Part shown: piece by piece, positions 1 to 7,373 of the stretch | Layout of the letters: the number at the start of each line of letters is the position of its first letter | Position numbering within the stretch: position 1 is the stretch's first letter | Source: an uncultured Bacilli bacterium | GTDB taxonomy: Bacteria; Bacillota_I; Bacilli_A; RF39; UBA660 | Length of the DNA: 16,351 nucleotides | Reading direction: 5' to 3' | Assembly: GCA_934101235.1 (NCBI GenBank) | Contig: CAKORH010000004.1 | Location: 1-16,351 of the forward strand | Translations under genes and position numbers: made by a program | Notes under the pieces: model-generated | Told to the model about the DNA's origin: nothing | What the model saw: only the letters and a program-made list of their open reading frames with translations | The model's database searches: none

Positions 1-51
1 AATTCTTTAGAATATGATATAAAATTATCAAAAATGAAAAAGAAACAATAA
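1..51 (+). CDS. 3' end of an unidentified protein gene (partial)
   Basis: In frame 1 the first bases read NSLEYDIKLSKMKKKQ followed by TAA at 49-51. The rest of the gene lies left of the window. The lysine-rich end and an immediately following hairpin with a T-run in the + direction fit the last codons of a real + strand gene that converges on uvrA. Sixteen codons are too few to name a family, and an open frame of this length could occur by chance. Confidence 0.4.
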   Translation, partial: NSLEYDIKLSKMKKKQ

Positions 52-60
52 AGGTAAATA

Positions 61-104
61 AAAAACATTTGATATATCTTATCAATAATCAAATGTTTTT
101 TTAT
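61..104. terminator. Bidirectional intrinsic terminator between convergent genes
   Basis: A perfect 13-bp inverted repeat, arms 61-73 and 88-100 with a 14-base loop, is followed on the + strand by a T-run and begins with an A-run that reads as T-run on the - strand. It sits 9 bases after the stop of the left-hand + gene and directly after the uvrA stop, so it can end both transcripts. Confidence 0.8.
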
Positions 105-2908
105 TTTAATATTTTTTTCAAAAATTCACCAGTATAACTATCTTTGCATTTACTAACTTTTTCTGGAGTACCTGTTACAAGTACACGTCCTCCACCACTT
201 CCTCCATCTGGTCCTAAATCTATTAAATAATCAGCGACTTTTATAACATCTAAATTGTGTTCAATTATCAAAACAGTATCGCCATTATCAACAATTCTAT
301 TCAATATGACTAATAATTTCTTTATATCATCAACATGCAAACCTGTAGTAGGTTCATCTAATATAAATAAACTTTTTCCAGTAGGTTTCTTTTGTAATTC
401 TTTAGCAAGTTTAACACGACTTGCTTCACCACCAGATAAAGTAGGAGCACTTTGACCTAATTTAACATATGATAAACCTACATCTACTAACATTTGTAAT
501 TTATCTCTTACTTTAGGTACATTGCTGAAAAATTCTAAAGCTTCACTAACTCTCATTTCTAAGACATCAGCAATACTTTTACCTTTAAACTTAATACTTA
601 ATGTTTCACTATTATATCTAGTTCCGTGACAAACGTCACAAGGAACATATACATCTGGTAAAAAGTGCATTTCTATTTTTTTAACTCCATCTCCAGAACA
701 AGCTTCACATCTTCCACCTTTAACATTGAAAGAGAACCTACTCTTACTATAACCTTTTATTTTACTTTCTTTCATTTCAGCAAAAACATCTCTTATATCG
801 TCAAATACACCAACATATGTAGCAGGATTACTTCTAGGTGTACGTCCTATTGGATCTTGAGTAATATCAACTACTTTATCTATATTATCTAAACCCTTTA
901 TTTCTTTAACTTTACCTGGAATATCTTTGCTATTATATAATTCTTTTCTCAAAGTTTTATAAAGTATTTCATTTACCAAAGTACTTTTTCCACTACCACT
1001 TACTCCTGTTACAACAGTTAAAGTATTAAGTGGTATCTTAACATTTATATTCTTTAAATTATTTTCTTTAGCACCTCTAATATCAATAAATAAACCATTA
1101 CCACTTCTTCTATTTTTAGGAACTAAAATGCTTTCTTTTCCACTTAAATATCTACCTGTAATACTATTATCATTTTTCATTACCTCTTCTGGTGTACCAG
1201 CTGCTACAACATATCCACCATTTTCTCCAGCTTTAGGGCCAATATCGATTAAATAATCAGCAGCTCTCATAGTATCTTCATCATGTTCAACAACAATTAA
1301 AGTATTACCTAAATCTCTCATTTCTTTTAAAGAATTAATTAATCTCTCATTATCTTTTTGGTGCAACCCTATACTAGGTTCATCTAAAACATATAAAACT
1401 CCACTCAATCTACTGCCAATTTGAGTAGCTAATCTAATACGTTGACTTTCACCACCACTTAAAGTTCCAGCACTACGATTTAAAGTTAAATATGATAAAC
1501 CAACATTATTTAAGAAGTTCAATCTTGATTTAATTTCTTTGATTATTAATTCGCTAATTTTAGTTTGTTCCTTATTTAATTTCAAATTATCAAAAAATAC
1601 TATTAAATCAGATATACTCATACAAGTTAATTCATATATATTCTTTTTACCTACTAATACACTTAAAACATCTTTATTTAACCTAGCACCTTTACATTTA
1701 GGACAACTAGTTTCTACCATATAACCTTCTATCCATTCTCTAATCCAAGTACTACTAGTTTCAATATACCTACGTTCTAAATTATTAACAAATCCTTCAT
1801 AAAAATCTTTAGTATATCTTTTATTACCATTTTTACTAACATATTCAAAATTTATTAACTCATTTGTTCCATATAATATAATATCTAAATCATCTTTATT
1901 CATATCTTTAACAGGTACACTTAAATCTATATTATAATGTTTGGCAACAGTTAATATATTAGTTAAATATATATTTTGATCCAAATTCAAAGGTTTTATA
2001 GCACCATCTAAAATACTTTTACTTTTATCTGGAATAATTAAATCAATACTTATATTTTGTTTAACACCTAAACCTTTACATTCTGGACAAGCTCCATAAG
2101 GAGCATTAAAAGAGAACAATCTAGGTTCTAATTCAGGTAATGAAAAATCGCATTCTGGGCAAGCATAATGTTCACTCATAACAAATTCTTTATCTCCAAT
2201 AACATTAATTACTACTCTTCCATTACTCAACTTTGAAGCAGTTTCTATACTATCAAATATTCTACTTCTATCTTCATCTCTTAAAACAATTCTATCAACA
2301 ACTACCAATATTGTATCTTTTTTATTTTTTTCTAATTTAATATCTTCACTTAAATCTCTATTCTCACCATTAACTCTAACTCTAGTAAAACCCTTTTTTC
2401 TTAAATCATCTAATACTTTTTCATGAGCACCTTTTTCACCATATACTACCGGAGATAATATTTCTAATTTACTTCCAGTTTCCAAATCAAATATCTTATT
2501 TGTCATTTCTTCTATACTTTGACTTTTAATAGGTATCTTATGTTTAGGACAATAAGGTACACCGATTCTAGCATACAATAAACGAAAATAATCATATATT
2601 TCAGTAACAGTTGCAACAGTACTTCTAGGATTTTTGTTAGTAGTTTTTTGATCAATAGATATACTAGGACTTAATCCTTCAATTGAATCAACATTTGCCT
2701 TATCAGTTCCACCTAAAAACTGTCTAGCATAACTAGATAAACTTTCTACATATCTTCTTTGACCTTCAGCATATATAGTATCAAAAGCTAAACTACTTTT
2801 CCCACTACCACTTACTCCCGTCATAACAACTAACTTATTTTTAGGTATTTCTATATCTATATTTTTTAAATTATTTTCTCTAGCACCCTTAACAATAATC
2901 TTATCCAT
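101..2908 (-). CDS. uvrA: UvrABC excinuclease subunit A (UvrA)
   Basis: This is the damage-recognition ATPase of nucleotide excision repair; its dimer loads UvrB at bulky lesions in the cytoplasm. The 935-aa product has the usual family length. It shows two ABC modules: Walker A GVSGSGKSS near residue 31 and a second GVSGSGKST, signatures LSGGESQRIRLA and LSGGEASRVKLA, and Walker B LYVLDEPSIGLH and LFILDEPTTGLH. Zinc-binding CPEC...CPEC (about residue 250) and CEAC...CDVC pairs are present. I chose ATG at 2906-2908 because an SD, AGAGGTG (2914-2920), sits 5 bases upstream and the protein then begins MDKIIVKGARENNLKNI like other UvrA. The frame stays open 25 codons further up, but that stretch is hydrophobic and has no family similarity. 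No uvrB is adjacent. It ends at the terminator at 61-104. Confidence 0.97.
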   Translation of the reverse strand: MDKIIVKGARENNLKNIDIEIPKNKLVVMTGVSGSGKSSLAFDTIYAEGQRRYVESLSSYARQFLGGTDKANVDSIEGLSPSISIDQKTTNKNPRSTVATVTEIYDYFRLLYARIGVPYCPKHKIPIKSQSIEEMTNKIFDLETGSKLEILSPVVYGEKGAHEKVLDDLRKKGFTRVRVNGENRDLSEDIKLEKNKKDTILVVVDRIVLRDEDRSRIFDSIETASKLSNGRVVINVIGDKEFVMSEHYACPECDFSLPELEPRLFSFNAPYGACPECKGLGVKQNISIDLIIPDKSKSILDGAIKPLNLDQNIYLTNILTVAKHYNIDLSVPVKDMNKDDLDIILYGTNELINFEYVSKNGNKRYTKDFYEGFVNNLERRYIETSSTWIREWIEGYMVETSCPKCKGARLNKDVLSVLVGKKNIYELTCMSISDLIVFFDNLKLNKEQTKISELIIKEIKSRLNFLNNVGLSYLTLNRSAGTLSGGESQRIRLATQIGSRLSGVLYVLDEPSIGLHQKDNERLINSLKEMRDLGNTLIVVEHDEDTMRAADYLIDIGPKAGENGGYVVAAGTPEEVMKNDNSITGRYLSGKESILVPKNRRSGNGLFIDIRGAKENNLKNINVKIPLNTLTVVTGVSGSGKSTLVNEILYKTLRKELYNSKDIPGKVKEIKGLDNIDKVVDITQDPIGRTPRSNPATYVGVFDDIRDVFAEMKESKIKGYSKSRFSFNVKGGRCEACSGDGVKKIEMHFLPDVYVPCDVCHGTRYNSETLSIKFKGKSIADVLEMRVSEALEFFSNVPKVRDKLQMLVDVGLSYVKLGQSAPTLSGGEASRVKLAKELQKKPTGKSLFILDEPTTGLHVDDIKKLLVILNRIVDNGDTVLIIEHNLDVIKVADYLIDLGPDGGSGGGRVLVTGTPEKVSKCKDSYTGEFLKKILK

Positions 2909-2930
2909 ACTAACACCTCTTTGCCCTATT

Positions 2931-2939
2931 ATTCTACCA
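2931..2939 (-). promoter_or_regulatory. Probable extended -10 promoter for uvrA
   Basis: On the - strand TGGTAGAAT is an extended -10 (TG-N-TAGAAT). It would place the transcript start about 16 bases before the uvrA start codon, just upstream of the SD. No convincing -35 is visible, which is tolerable with a TG extension. No LexA-type operator was recognised. Confidence 0.45.
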
Positions 2940-2964
2940 CAAATTTTAAAAAATAAAATAATAA

Positions 2965-2993
2965 TTGTTATAAATAAAAACATATGATATTAT
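2965..2993 (+). promoter_or_regulatory. Possible promoter for the divergent metallopeptidase-like gene
   Basis: TTGTTA (2965-2970), 17 bases, then TATTAT (2988-2993) resembles a sigma-A promoter. The start point would fall near 3000, leaving only about 11 bases of leader that begins at the SD AGGTGAT (3001-3007). An alternative -10, TATGAT at 2983-2988, lacks a -35. Base composition alone produces such matches often here. Confidence 0.35.
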
Positions 2994-3010
2994 AAGAACC
3001 AGGTGATTTT

Positions 3011-4012
3011 ATGACAAATTGGAACAAAGAAACAATTAAAAGACAAATTAATTATTTAAATCAAATAAACTTTGACAAAAATATAAAAAAAGAAGAAATA
3101 AATATTCTTAAAAATATGAAAAAATCAAGTACATTAATAAGAAAACAAAAAGATATTATGTCTACAGAAGAAATTGAATATGAAAAATTTAAAAATATAG
3201 AAAATATAATAACAAATATAATTAAAAAATATAGTAATGAAGATATTATTATATACCCTTATCATAATATTTACACAAGAGAAGAAGATATTTTAAATTT
3301 TGTTAAAAAAATGATGAAAACAATCAACCCTAAATGGTTAAAAAATATAGAATATTATTTAAACAATAAAGATTTTATAAGTATAAATAAAAACAATAAT
3401 AACTTCACAATATTCTTAAGATACATACATCAAATATATATATCTTTAAATAAAGAAAATACAATAGAAGATTATATAACTCCTATACATGAATTTATGC
3501 ATGTAAATACTATTATTATGAATCCTGATTTTTATTTCACAATAGAAAATGAAATACCAAGTATCTTAATGCAATTAATTACATCTTATGAAATGAAAGA
3601 AATGCATTTTCATTATAGAGAAAATATAAAATCAGAATTAAATTACTTTAATTATATAAAAGAATTAATAAACAGATTAAATACAAGAATAACTTTAATT
3701 AAAAAAAATATCCCGGATAATACAAAATTAGGATATTATTATTACAATGGATTTAATAATAAAGATATAGATACATTATATAAATATGATATGACTACTA
3801 TGTTATCAACAGTAATTGCATATTTTATAGCAATAGAACTATTTGAAATATATAAGAATGATAAATTAACATGCATAAATTTAATAGAATATATTATAAA
3901 AAGTAAAGATACATTAAAAACTAAACTAAATAATTCACAAATAATTCCTTTAACAAATGATAATAATTATATTAAACAATTAAAAAAAGAATATATTATA
4001 AGTAGTCAATAA
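3011..4012 (+). CDS. Putative HExxH zinc metallopeptidase, divergent M3-like
   Basis: The 333-aa product is Lys/Asn/Ile-rich with no signal peptide or obvious membrane segment, so probably cytoplasmic. The clear motif is HEFMH at residues 160-164 (zinc ligands H160 and H164, catalytic E161), followed 17 residues later by ENEIPSILMQL. This resembles the M3/oligoendopeptidase F arrangement HExxH...E-x-[AP]-S, where the downstream Glu (E181 or E179) is the third zinc ligand. Flanking regions look helical, as in M3 enzymes, but the protein is about half the length of PepF (about 600 aa), so only a minimal catalytic half would be present. The SD AGGTGAT at 3001-3007 supports the start. It is the only complete + strand gene in the window, divergent from uvrA and convergent with the kinase-like gene, overlapping that gene's 3' end by 17 bases. 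Substrate and family membership are inferred from the motif only. Confidence 0.6.
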   Translation: MTNWNKETIKRQINYLNQINFDKNIKKEEINILKNMKKSSTLIRKQKDIMSTEEIEYEKFKNIENIITNIIKKYSNEDIIIYPYHNIYTREEDILNFVKKMMKTINPKWLKNIEYYLNNKDFISINKNNNNFTIFLRYIHQIYISLNKENTIEDYITPIHEFMHVNTIIMNPDFYFTIENEIPSILMQLITSYEMKEMHFHYRENIKSELNYFNYIKELINRLNTRITLIKKNIPDNTKLGYYYYNGFNNKDIDTLYKYDMTTMLSTVIAYFIAIELFEIYKNDKLTCINLIEYIIKSKDTLKTKLNNSQIIPLTNDNNYIKQLKKEYIISSQ

Positions 4013-4027
4013 TATATTCTTTTTTTA
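3981..4027. terminator. Bidirectional terminator made of two overlapping coding ends
   Basis: A perfect 19-bp inverted repeat has arms 3981-3999 and 4009-4027 and a 9-base loop, with A7 at the outer left and T7 at the outer right. Both convergent genes end inside it: the + gene stop is at 4010-4012 and the - gene stop at 3996-3998. Either strand transcribes a strong hairpin with a U7 tract. Because the arms are coding on both strands, both proteins finish with KKEYII plus a short unique tail. Confidence 0.8.
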
Positions 4028-4751
4028 TTGATTTTGGTTTATCAAAATCTTTATAAGTATCAATTATTTCTCTTGCTTTATTTGATTCAATTATACCATA
4101 TTGACGTTTTATCATATTATATAACGAATTATAAAAATTATCAGAATGAAAACAAGAATTATTATTAATTAAAGAATACGTTAACATATTAAACATAAAT
4201 ATATCTATATCTTTATCAATACCATTATTTTTAAAATACTCTAAAAAATTATTCCAATAAAGTATTTTATTCATATTTTTATTATTTAAATCTATAGTAG
4301 TATCAAAATCAATTAATTTCATATTATTACAATAATCAGGTATTATAAAATTCCAAGGTGTAATATCACAATGTATTGAATTATATTTATTATGAAATTT
4401 TTCAACTAACTTTCTAGCTTCTTTTAATAATCTAATTTTATCTTCATAACTTAATTGATACATATCTGTAATAGTTTTACCAGTATATAAATCCGTAATA
4501 TAACCTTTAAATGTATCATCATTAGGCATTTTATAAATAAATGTATCCGGTATCAAAATATCACTATCATATCCTTTACTTGATAAATTAATAATATTAT
4601 CTTTGATCATTTTAACATATTCATTATCATAAAATTCTTTATAAGCAACACTTCCACCATCAAAATAATCAGCATAATAAACACTTGCATTACTACCATT
4701 ACCTATTTCATGATATTTTTTTATACTTCCTAAATAACTTCTATTTGCCAT
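3996..4751 (-). CDS. Protein-kinase-fold protein (Ser/Thr kinase-like)
   Basis: The 251-aa product has the core kinase motifs in order: glycine loop IGNGSNASVY at 16-25, likely ATP lysine K38 in VAYKEF, catalytic loop HCDITPWNF at 127-135 (base D129, metal ligand N134), and DFD at 148-150 in place of DFG. The catalytic residues are therefore intact and the enzyme could be active on a protein or small molecule. No membrane segment or sensor domain is visible, and the C-terminal lobe is short and Asn-rich. I chose ATG at 4749-4751: GGGGG (4758-4762) sits 6 bases upstream, while the alternative TTG five codons earlier has no SD. The start overlaps the dusB stop by 11 bases, so translation is probably coupled to dusB. 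It may instead belong to an aminoglycoside/choline-kinase-like branch; the target is unknown. Confidence 0.7.
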   Translation of the reverse strand: MANRSYLGSIKKYHEIGNGSNASVYYADYFDGGSVAYKEFYDNEYVKMIKDNIINLSSKGYDSDILIPDTFIYKMPNDDTFKGYITDLYTGKTITDMYQLSYEDKIRLLKEARKLVEKFHNKYNSIHCDITPWNFIIPDYCNNMKLIDFDTTIDLNNKNMNKILYWNNFLEYFKNNGIDKDIDIFMFNMLTYSLINNNSCFHSDNFYNSLYNMIKRQYGIIESNKAREIIDTYKDFDKPKSIKKEYIIDYL

Positions 4752-5721
4752 TATATTCCCCCACAAATTTATCTAATATTTTAATAATTTCTGAAATACT
4801 TTTAGCAGAACAAATCTCCTGTTTTACTTTTGCTCCACCAGTAACTCCTTTTAAATACCAAATTGCATGACTTCTTATTTCTAACAAAGCAACTTTTTCA
4901 TTTTTTGTTTCACTTAATAAATTTAAATGTTTTTGTAGCATTTCAATCTTATCATTTAAACATATATTATTTTCATAACTACCCGTTTCTAAATAATCTA
5001 TACAATTTTTAATTATCCAAGGATTTCCTAACACAGCACGACCAATCATTACTGCATCACATCCTGTTTCATCTAACATTTTTTTTGCAAGTATAGGACT
5101 AGTAACATCACCATTACCAATAACCGGAATGTTAACACTCTCTTTTACTTTTTTTATTAAACTCCAATCAGCTTTACCACTATAACCTTGACTACGAGTT
5201 CTTGCATGTAATGTAATTGCACTAGCTCCTGCTTTTTCTACGATTTTAGCAACTTCAACACAATTTATGTTTTCACTATCCCAACCACTTCTTATTTTTA
5301 CAGTAACAGGTACACTAACAGCATTCACTACAGCACTAACAATTTCTCCTATTTTTTGAGGATCTTTAAGTAGAGCACTACCTGCTTGACTTCTTAATGC
5401 TATCTTTGGAACAGGACATCCCATATTAATATCTATTATATCTGGATGCATAATATTTTCTATTTTTTTAGCAGCTTCAACAAAAGATGTAACATCACTT
5501 CCAAATATTTGTTGTGCAATTGGTCTTTCTTCATCACTCATTTCAAGTAAATCTAAAGTTTTTTTATTATCAAAACATATTGCTTTATCACTAACCATTT
5601 CTGCAAATATAAGACCACAACCCATACTCTTGATTATTCTTCTATAACTAGAATTACTAATACCGGCCATAGGTGCCAAAACGATTCTATTTTTAATCTC
5701 AACATTACCTATATTCCACAC
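4741..5721 (-). CDS. dusB: tRNA-dihydrouridine synthase (DusB type)
   Basis: This flavoenzyme reduces uridines to dihydrouridine in tRNA, using FMN and NADPH. The 326-aa length fits the family. Visible motifs are APMAGISNSSYRR near the N-terminus, NMGCPVPKI with the catalytic C102, VTVKIRSGW, HARTRSQGYSG starting at H172, GNGDV (202-206) and GRAVLGNPW, giving the TIM-barrel FMN site. The start is GTG at 5719-5721, preceded at 6 bases by GGGAGTGG; no in-frame ATG gives a better N-terminus. It is first in a two-gene unit with the downstream kinase-like gene and has its own likely promoter at 5750-5778. Assignment to DusB rather than a sister Dus paralogue rests on overall resemblance to the Firmicutes enzyme. 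Confidence 0.93.
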   Translation of the reverse strand: MWNIGNVEIKNRIVLAPMAGISNSSYRRIIKSMGCGLIFAEMVSDKAICFDNKKTLDLLEMSDEERPIAQQIFGSDVTSFVEAAKKIENIMHPDIIDINMGCPVPKIALRSQAGSALLKDPQKIGEIVSAVVNAVSVPVTVKIRSGWDSENINCVEVAKIVEKAGASAITLHARTRSQGYSGKADWSLIKKVKESVNIPVIGNGDVTSPILAKKMLDETGCDAVMIGRAVLGNPWIIKNCIDYLETGSYENNICLNDKIEMLQKHLNLLSETKNEKVALLEIRSHAIWYLKGVTGGAKVKQEICSAKSISEIIKILDKFVGEYNGK

Positions 5722-5749
5722 AAAAAACCACTCCCAATTAAGTGAACTT

Positions 5750-5778
5750 AGTTTAACAAAAATTAATTATTAAGTCAA
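5750..5778 (-). promoter_or_regulatory. Probable sigma-A promoter for dusB
   Basis: On the - strand TTGACT (5773-5778), a 17-base spacer and TAAACT (5750-5755) match the -35/-10 layout, with a strong -35 and a weaker -10. The transcript would start near 5743, about 22 bases before the GTG start codon. The upstream gene has no clear terminator, so read-through may also contribute. Confidence 0.5.
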
Positions 5779-5788
5779 ATAAAAAATG

Positions 5789-6226
5789 TTATAAATATTT
5801 TTTTAACATTTCTACATTTTCTTGTTGAAATTTTCTAAAATCTTTCGCCAAATTTATAATATCTTTTTTTGCATCACCACTAAAATTATCTATCTTTTTA
5901 CTAATACTTAATACTCCCATTGTAAAACCTTGTATTAACATATCAGCAACTCTAGAATCACTATTATCTTTCATAAATTCCATATTAATACCCATAGTAC
6001 TACCTAATTTACTTACAATAGATTTTTTATCTATATCAAACTTATATTCTTTCATCATCTTTTTTGTCTTTTTTAAAAATTCTTCATATCCCTTTAATTC
6101 ACCTTCAACAACTTTTTTTATTTTATTATCTGTTTTATTTAACTTTCTTATTAACGTAGTCAAACTACTTATACCCATATCAGCATCTTGATATATTAAT
6201 GTTAATAATTCTTTATTCTCATCCAT
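5789..6226 (-). CDS. Hypothetical helical protein, 145 aa
   Basis: I do not recognise a family. The product is Lys/Asp/Glu-rich, has no cysteine, no signal peptide and no membrane segment, and looks almost entirely helical. Helices run over about residues 3-26, 32-60, 84-112 and 117-144, broken by short turns, which suggests a small cytoplasmic four-helix bundle of the kind seen in DUF2383/ferritin-like stress proteins. That resemblance is only to overall shape; no metal-binding ExxH pattern is visible. The start ATG at 6224-6226 follows a good SD, GGAGGT, at 5-6 bases. It has its own likely promoter and lies 67 bases upstream of dusB, from which it can be transcribed separately. Confidence 0.7.
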   Translation of the reverse strand: MDENKELLTLIYQDADMGISSLTTLIRKLNKTDNKIKKVVEGELKGYEEFLKKTKKMMKEYKFDIDKKSIVSKLGSTMGINMEFMKDNSDSRVADMLIQGFTMGVLSISKKIDNFSGDAKKDIINLAKDFRKFQQENVEMLKKYL

Positions 6227-6243
6227 AGTATACCTCCACTATT

Positions 6244-6273
6244 ATTATGTACTTAATTAATATTTATATACAA
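6244..6273 (-). promoter_or_regulatory. Possible promoter for the 145-aa helical protein gene
   Basis: TTGTAT (6268-6273), 18 bases, CATAAT (6244-6249) on the - strand. The start would lie around 6237, giving a leader of about 11 bases with the SD GGAGGT. The 53-base gap also carries a T8 run directly after the prepilin stop, but only a very short stem precedes it, so termination there is doubtful. Confidence 0.4.
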
Positions 6274-6279
6274 AAAAAA

Positions 6280-6651
6280 TCAGAAACTAAGTTCATAATC
6301 TATCATACCTACTTCATCTATTTTAGCAATAACATATTCATTATCTATATCAAAGTACTTACCACTTACTGGATTATATATTCTACTATCTAATAAACCA
6401 CAATCACTTATAACATTTAAACCAATTTTAACTTCATCATTCTTCATCAATAAATTATAACTATCTTTACCACATGAATATTTTAAATATACATCAGTAG
6501 CCTTTACAACTTTCTCTCTAACTTCTTCTAATTGATCAGCTCTAGATTCTTTAAAAACAGTATTTATTTTAGGCAACATAAGTACTCCTATAATACTCAA
6601 TATAGCAACAACACTTATTAATTCAATTAAAGTAAATCCATTTTTATTCAT
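6280..6651 (-). CDS. Type IV prepilin-like protein (pseudopilin)
   Basis: The 123-aa product starts MNKNGFTLIELISVVAILSI, a textbook class III signal: short basic leader, prepilin-peptidase site after G5, F1 and E5 of the mature protein, then a hydrophobic helix of about 20 residues. The C-terminal domain has two cysteines (about C60 and C83) that could form a disulfide. Such proteins build a competence-type pseudopilus or type IV pilus, anchored in the membrane before assembly. No prepilin peptidase, ATPase or other pilin gene is in this window, so it is a solitary pilin gene. Its ATG shares one base with the truA stop (TGATG at 6649-6653) and only a weak SD is upstream, so reinitiation after truA is the likely mode of translation. 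A TTG one codon earlier is the alternative start. Confidence 0.85.
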   Translation of the reverse strand: MNKNGFTLIELISVVAILSIIGVLMLPKINTVFKESRADQLEEVREKVVKATDVYLKYSCGKDSYNLLMKNDEVKIGLNVISDCGLLDSRIYNPVSGKYFDIDNEYVIAKIDEVGMIDYELSF

Positions 6652-7373
6652 CAATAATCAACTCTTTCTAAATAAAGTCCACTAGCAGGTACAGTCATGT
6701 AATTATATTTATTATATTGGCTATCTAACATATCTTTTAACATAACACCAGTTATTTTCCCTTTACCAACTAACATTAATGCTCCAACTAAATTACGTAC
6801 CATATATCTATAAAAACTTTTACCAACAAAAGTAATATACAAATAATTATTTTCTTTTAAAAATTTTATATCATATATTTCACTATTATAATTATCTCTA
6901 TCCCCACTAACAAAAGCTTTAAAAGAATGTTTACCTAATAAACACTTACTAGCATCAATCATACTATCTATATCCAAATTATTACAATAATTATATAGAT
7001 AATCATTTTTAAGTACATCAAACTCGCCTAAATTAATTATATATTTATACTTTTTTCTTTTAACATTAAATCTAGCATGAAAATCATCACTAACTATATC
7101 ACAATCTGTAACATACATATTTGGCATAACTATAGAATTTATAGCATTAATAAGTCTTTTAGGTGGTACATTAACATCTAAATCAAAATGACATCTTTGC
7201 CCTAAAGAATGAACACCACGGTCAGTTCTACCACTTCCTTTAACATATACAAGACCTTTATTTATTATACTTAAAGCATTTTCTAATTCACCTTGCACGG
7301 TCATATCATTATTTAATTTTTGAAATCCAAAAAACTTACTCCCATCATAACTAACAGTTATTAAATATCTCAT
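6651..7373 (-). CDS. truA: tRNA pseudouridine synthase A (TruA)
   Basis: TruA converts U38-U40 of the tRNA anticodon stem to pseudouridine. The 240-aa product shows the N-terminal YDGSKFFGFQ strand, the catalytic motif GRTDRGVHS with nucleophile D51, and FHARFNVKRKKYKYII typical of TruA. The start ATG (7371-7373) overlaps the preceding gene's stop as ATGA and has AGGAG 6 bases upstream. Position after two ECF-type ATPase genes matches the common Firmicutes order ecfA1-ecfA2-ecfT-truA, except that no ecfT lies in between. The usual downstream ribosomal protein genes rplM and rpsI are replaced here by a prepilin gene. Confidence 0.95.
   Translation of the reverse strand: MRYLITVSYDGSKFFGFQKLNNDMTVQGELENALSIINKGLVYVKGSGRTDRGVHSLGQRCHFDLDVNVPPKRLINAINSIVMPNMYVTDCDIVSDDFHARFNVKRKKYKYIINLGEFDVLKNDYLYNYCNNLDIDSMIDASKCLLGKHSFKAFVSGDRDNYNSEIYDIKFLKENNYLYITFVGKSFYRYMVRNLVGALMLVGKGKITGVMLKDMLDSQYNKYNYMTVPASGLYLERVDY

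Noticed and set aside
255..1724. Open frames on the + strand inside uvrA (255-455, 665-892, 1539-1724)
   Set aside because: They are antisense to strongly conserved UvrA motifs, have no family resemblance and no convincing SD.
2909..2983. N-terminal extension of UvrA by 25 residues
   Set aside because: The stretch is hydrophobic, unlike any UvrA start, while ATG at 2906-2908 has a good SD and gives the family N-terminus. The extension overlaps the promoter region.
6649..7373. Mycoplasma-type code with TGA read as Trp
   Set aside because: TGA is a real stop for truA, the prepilin gene and the 161-aa gene, each fitting family length or an operon overlap, while Trp residues at conserved places use TGG.
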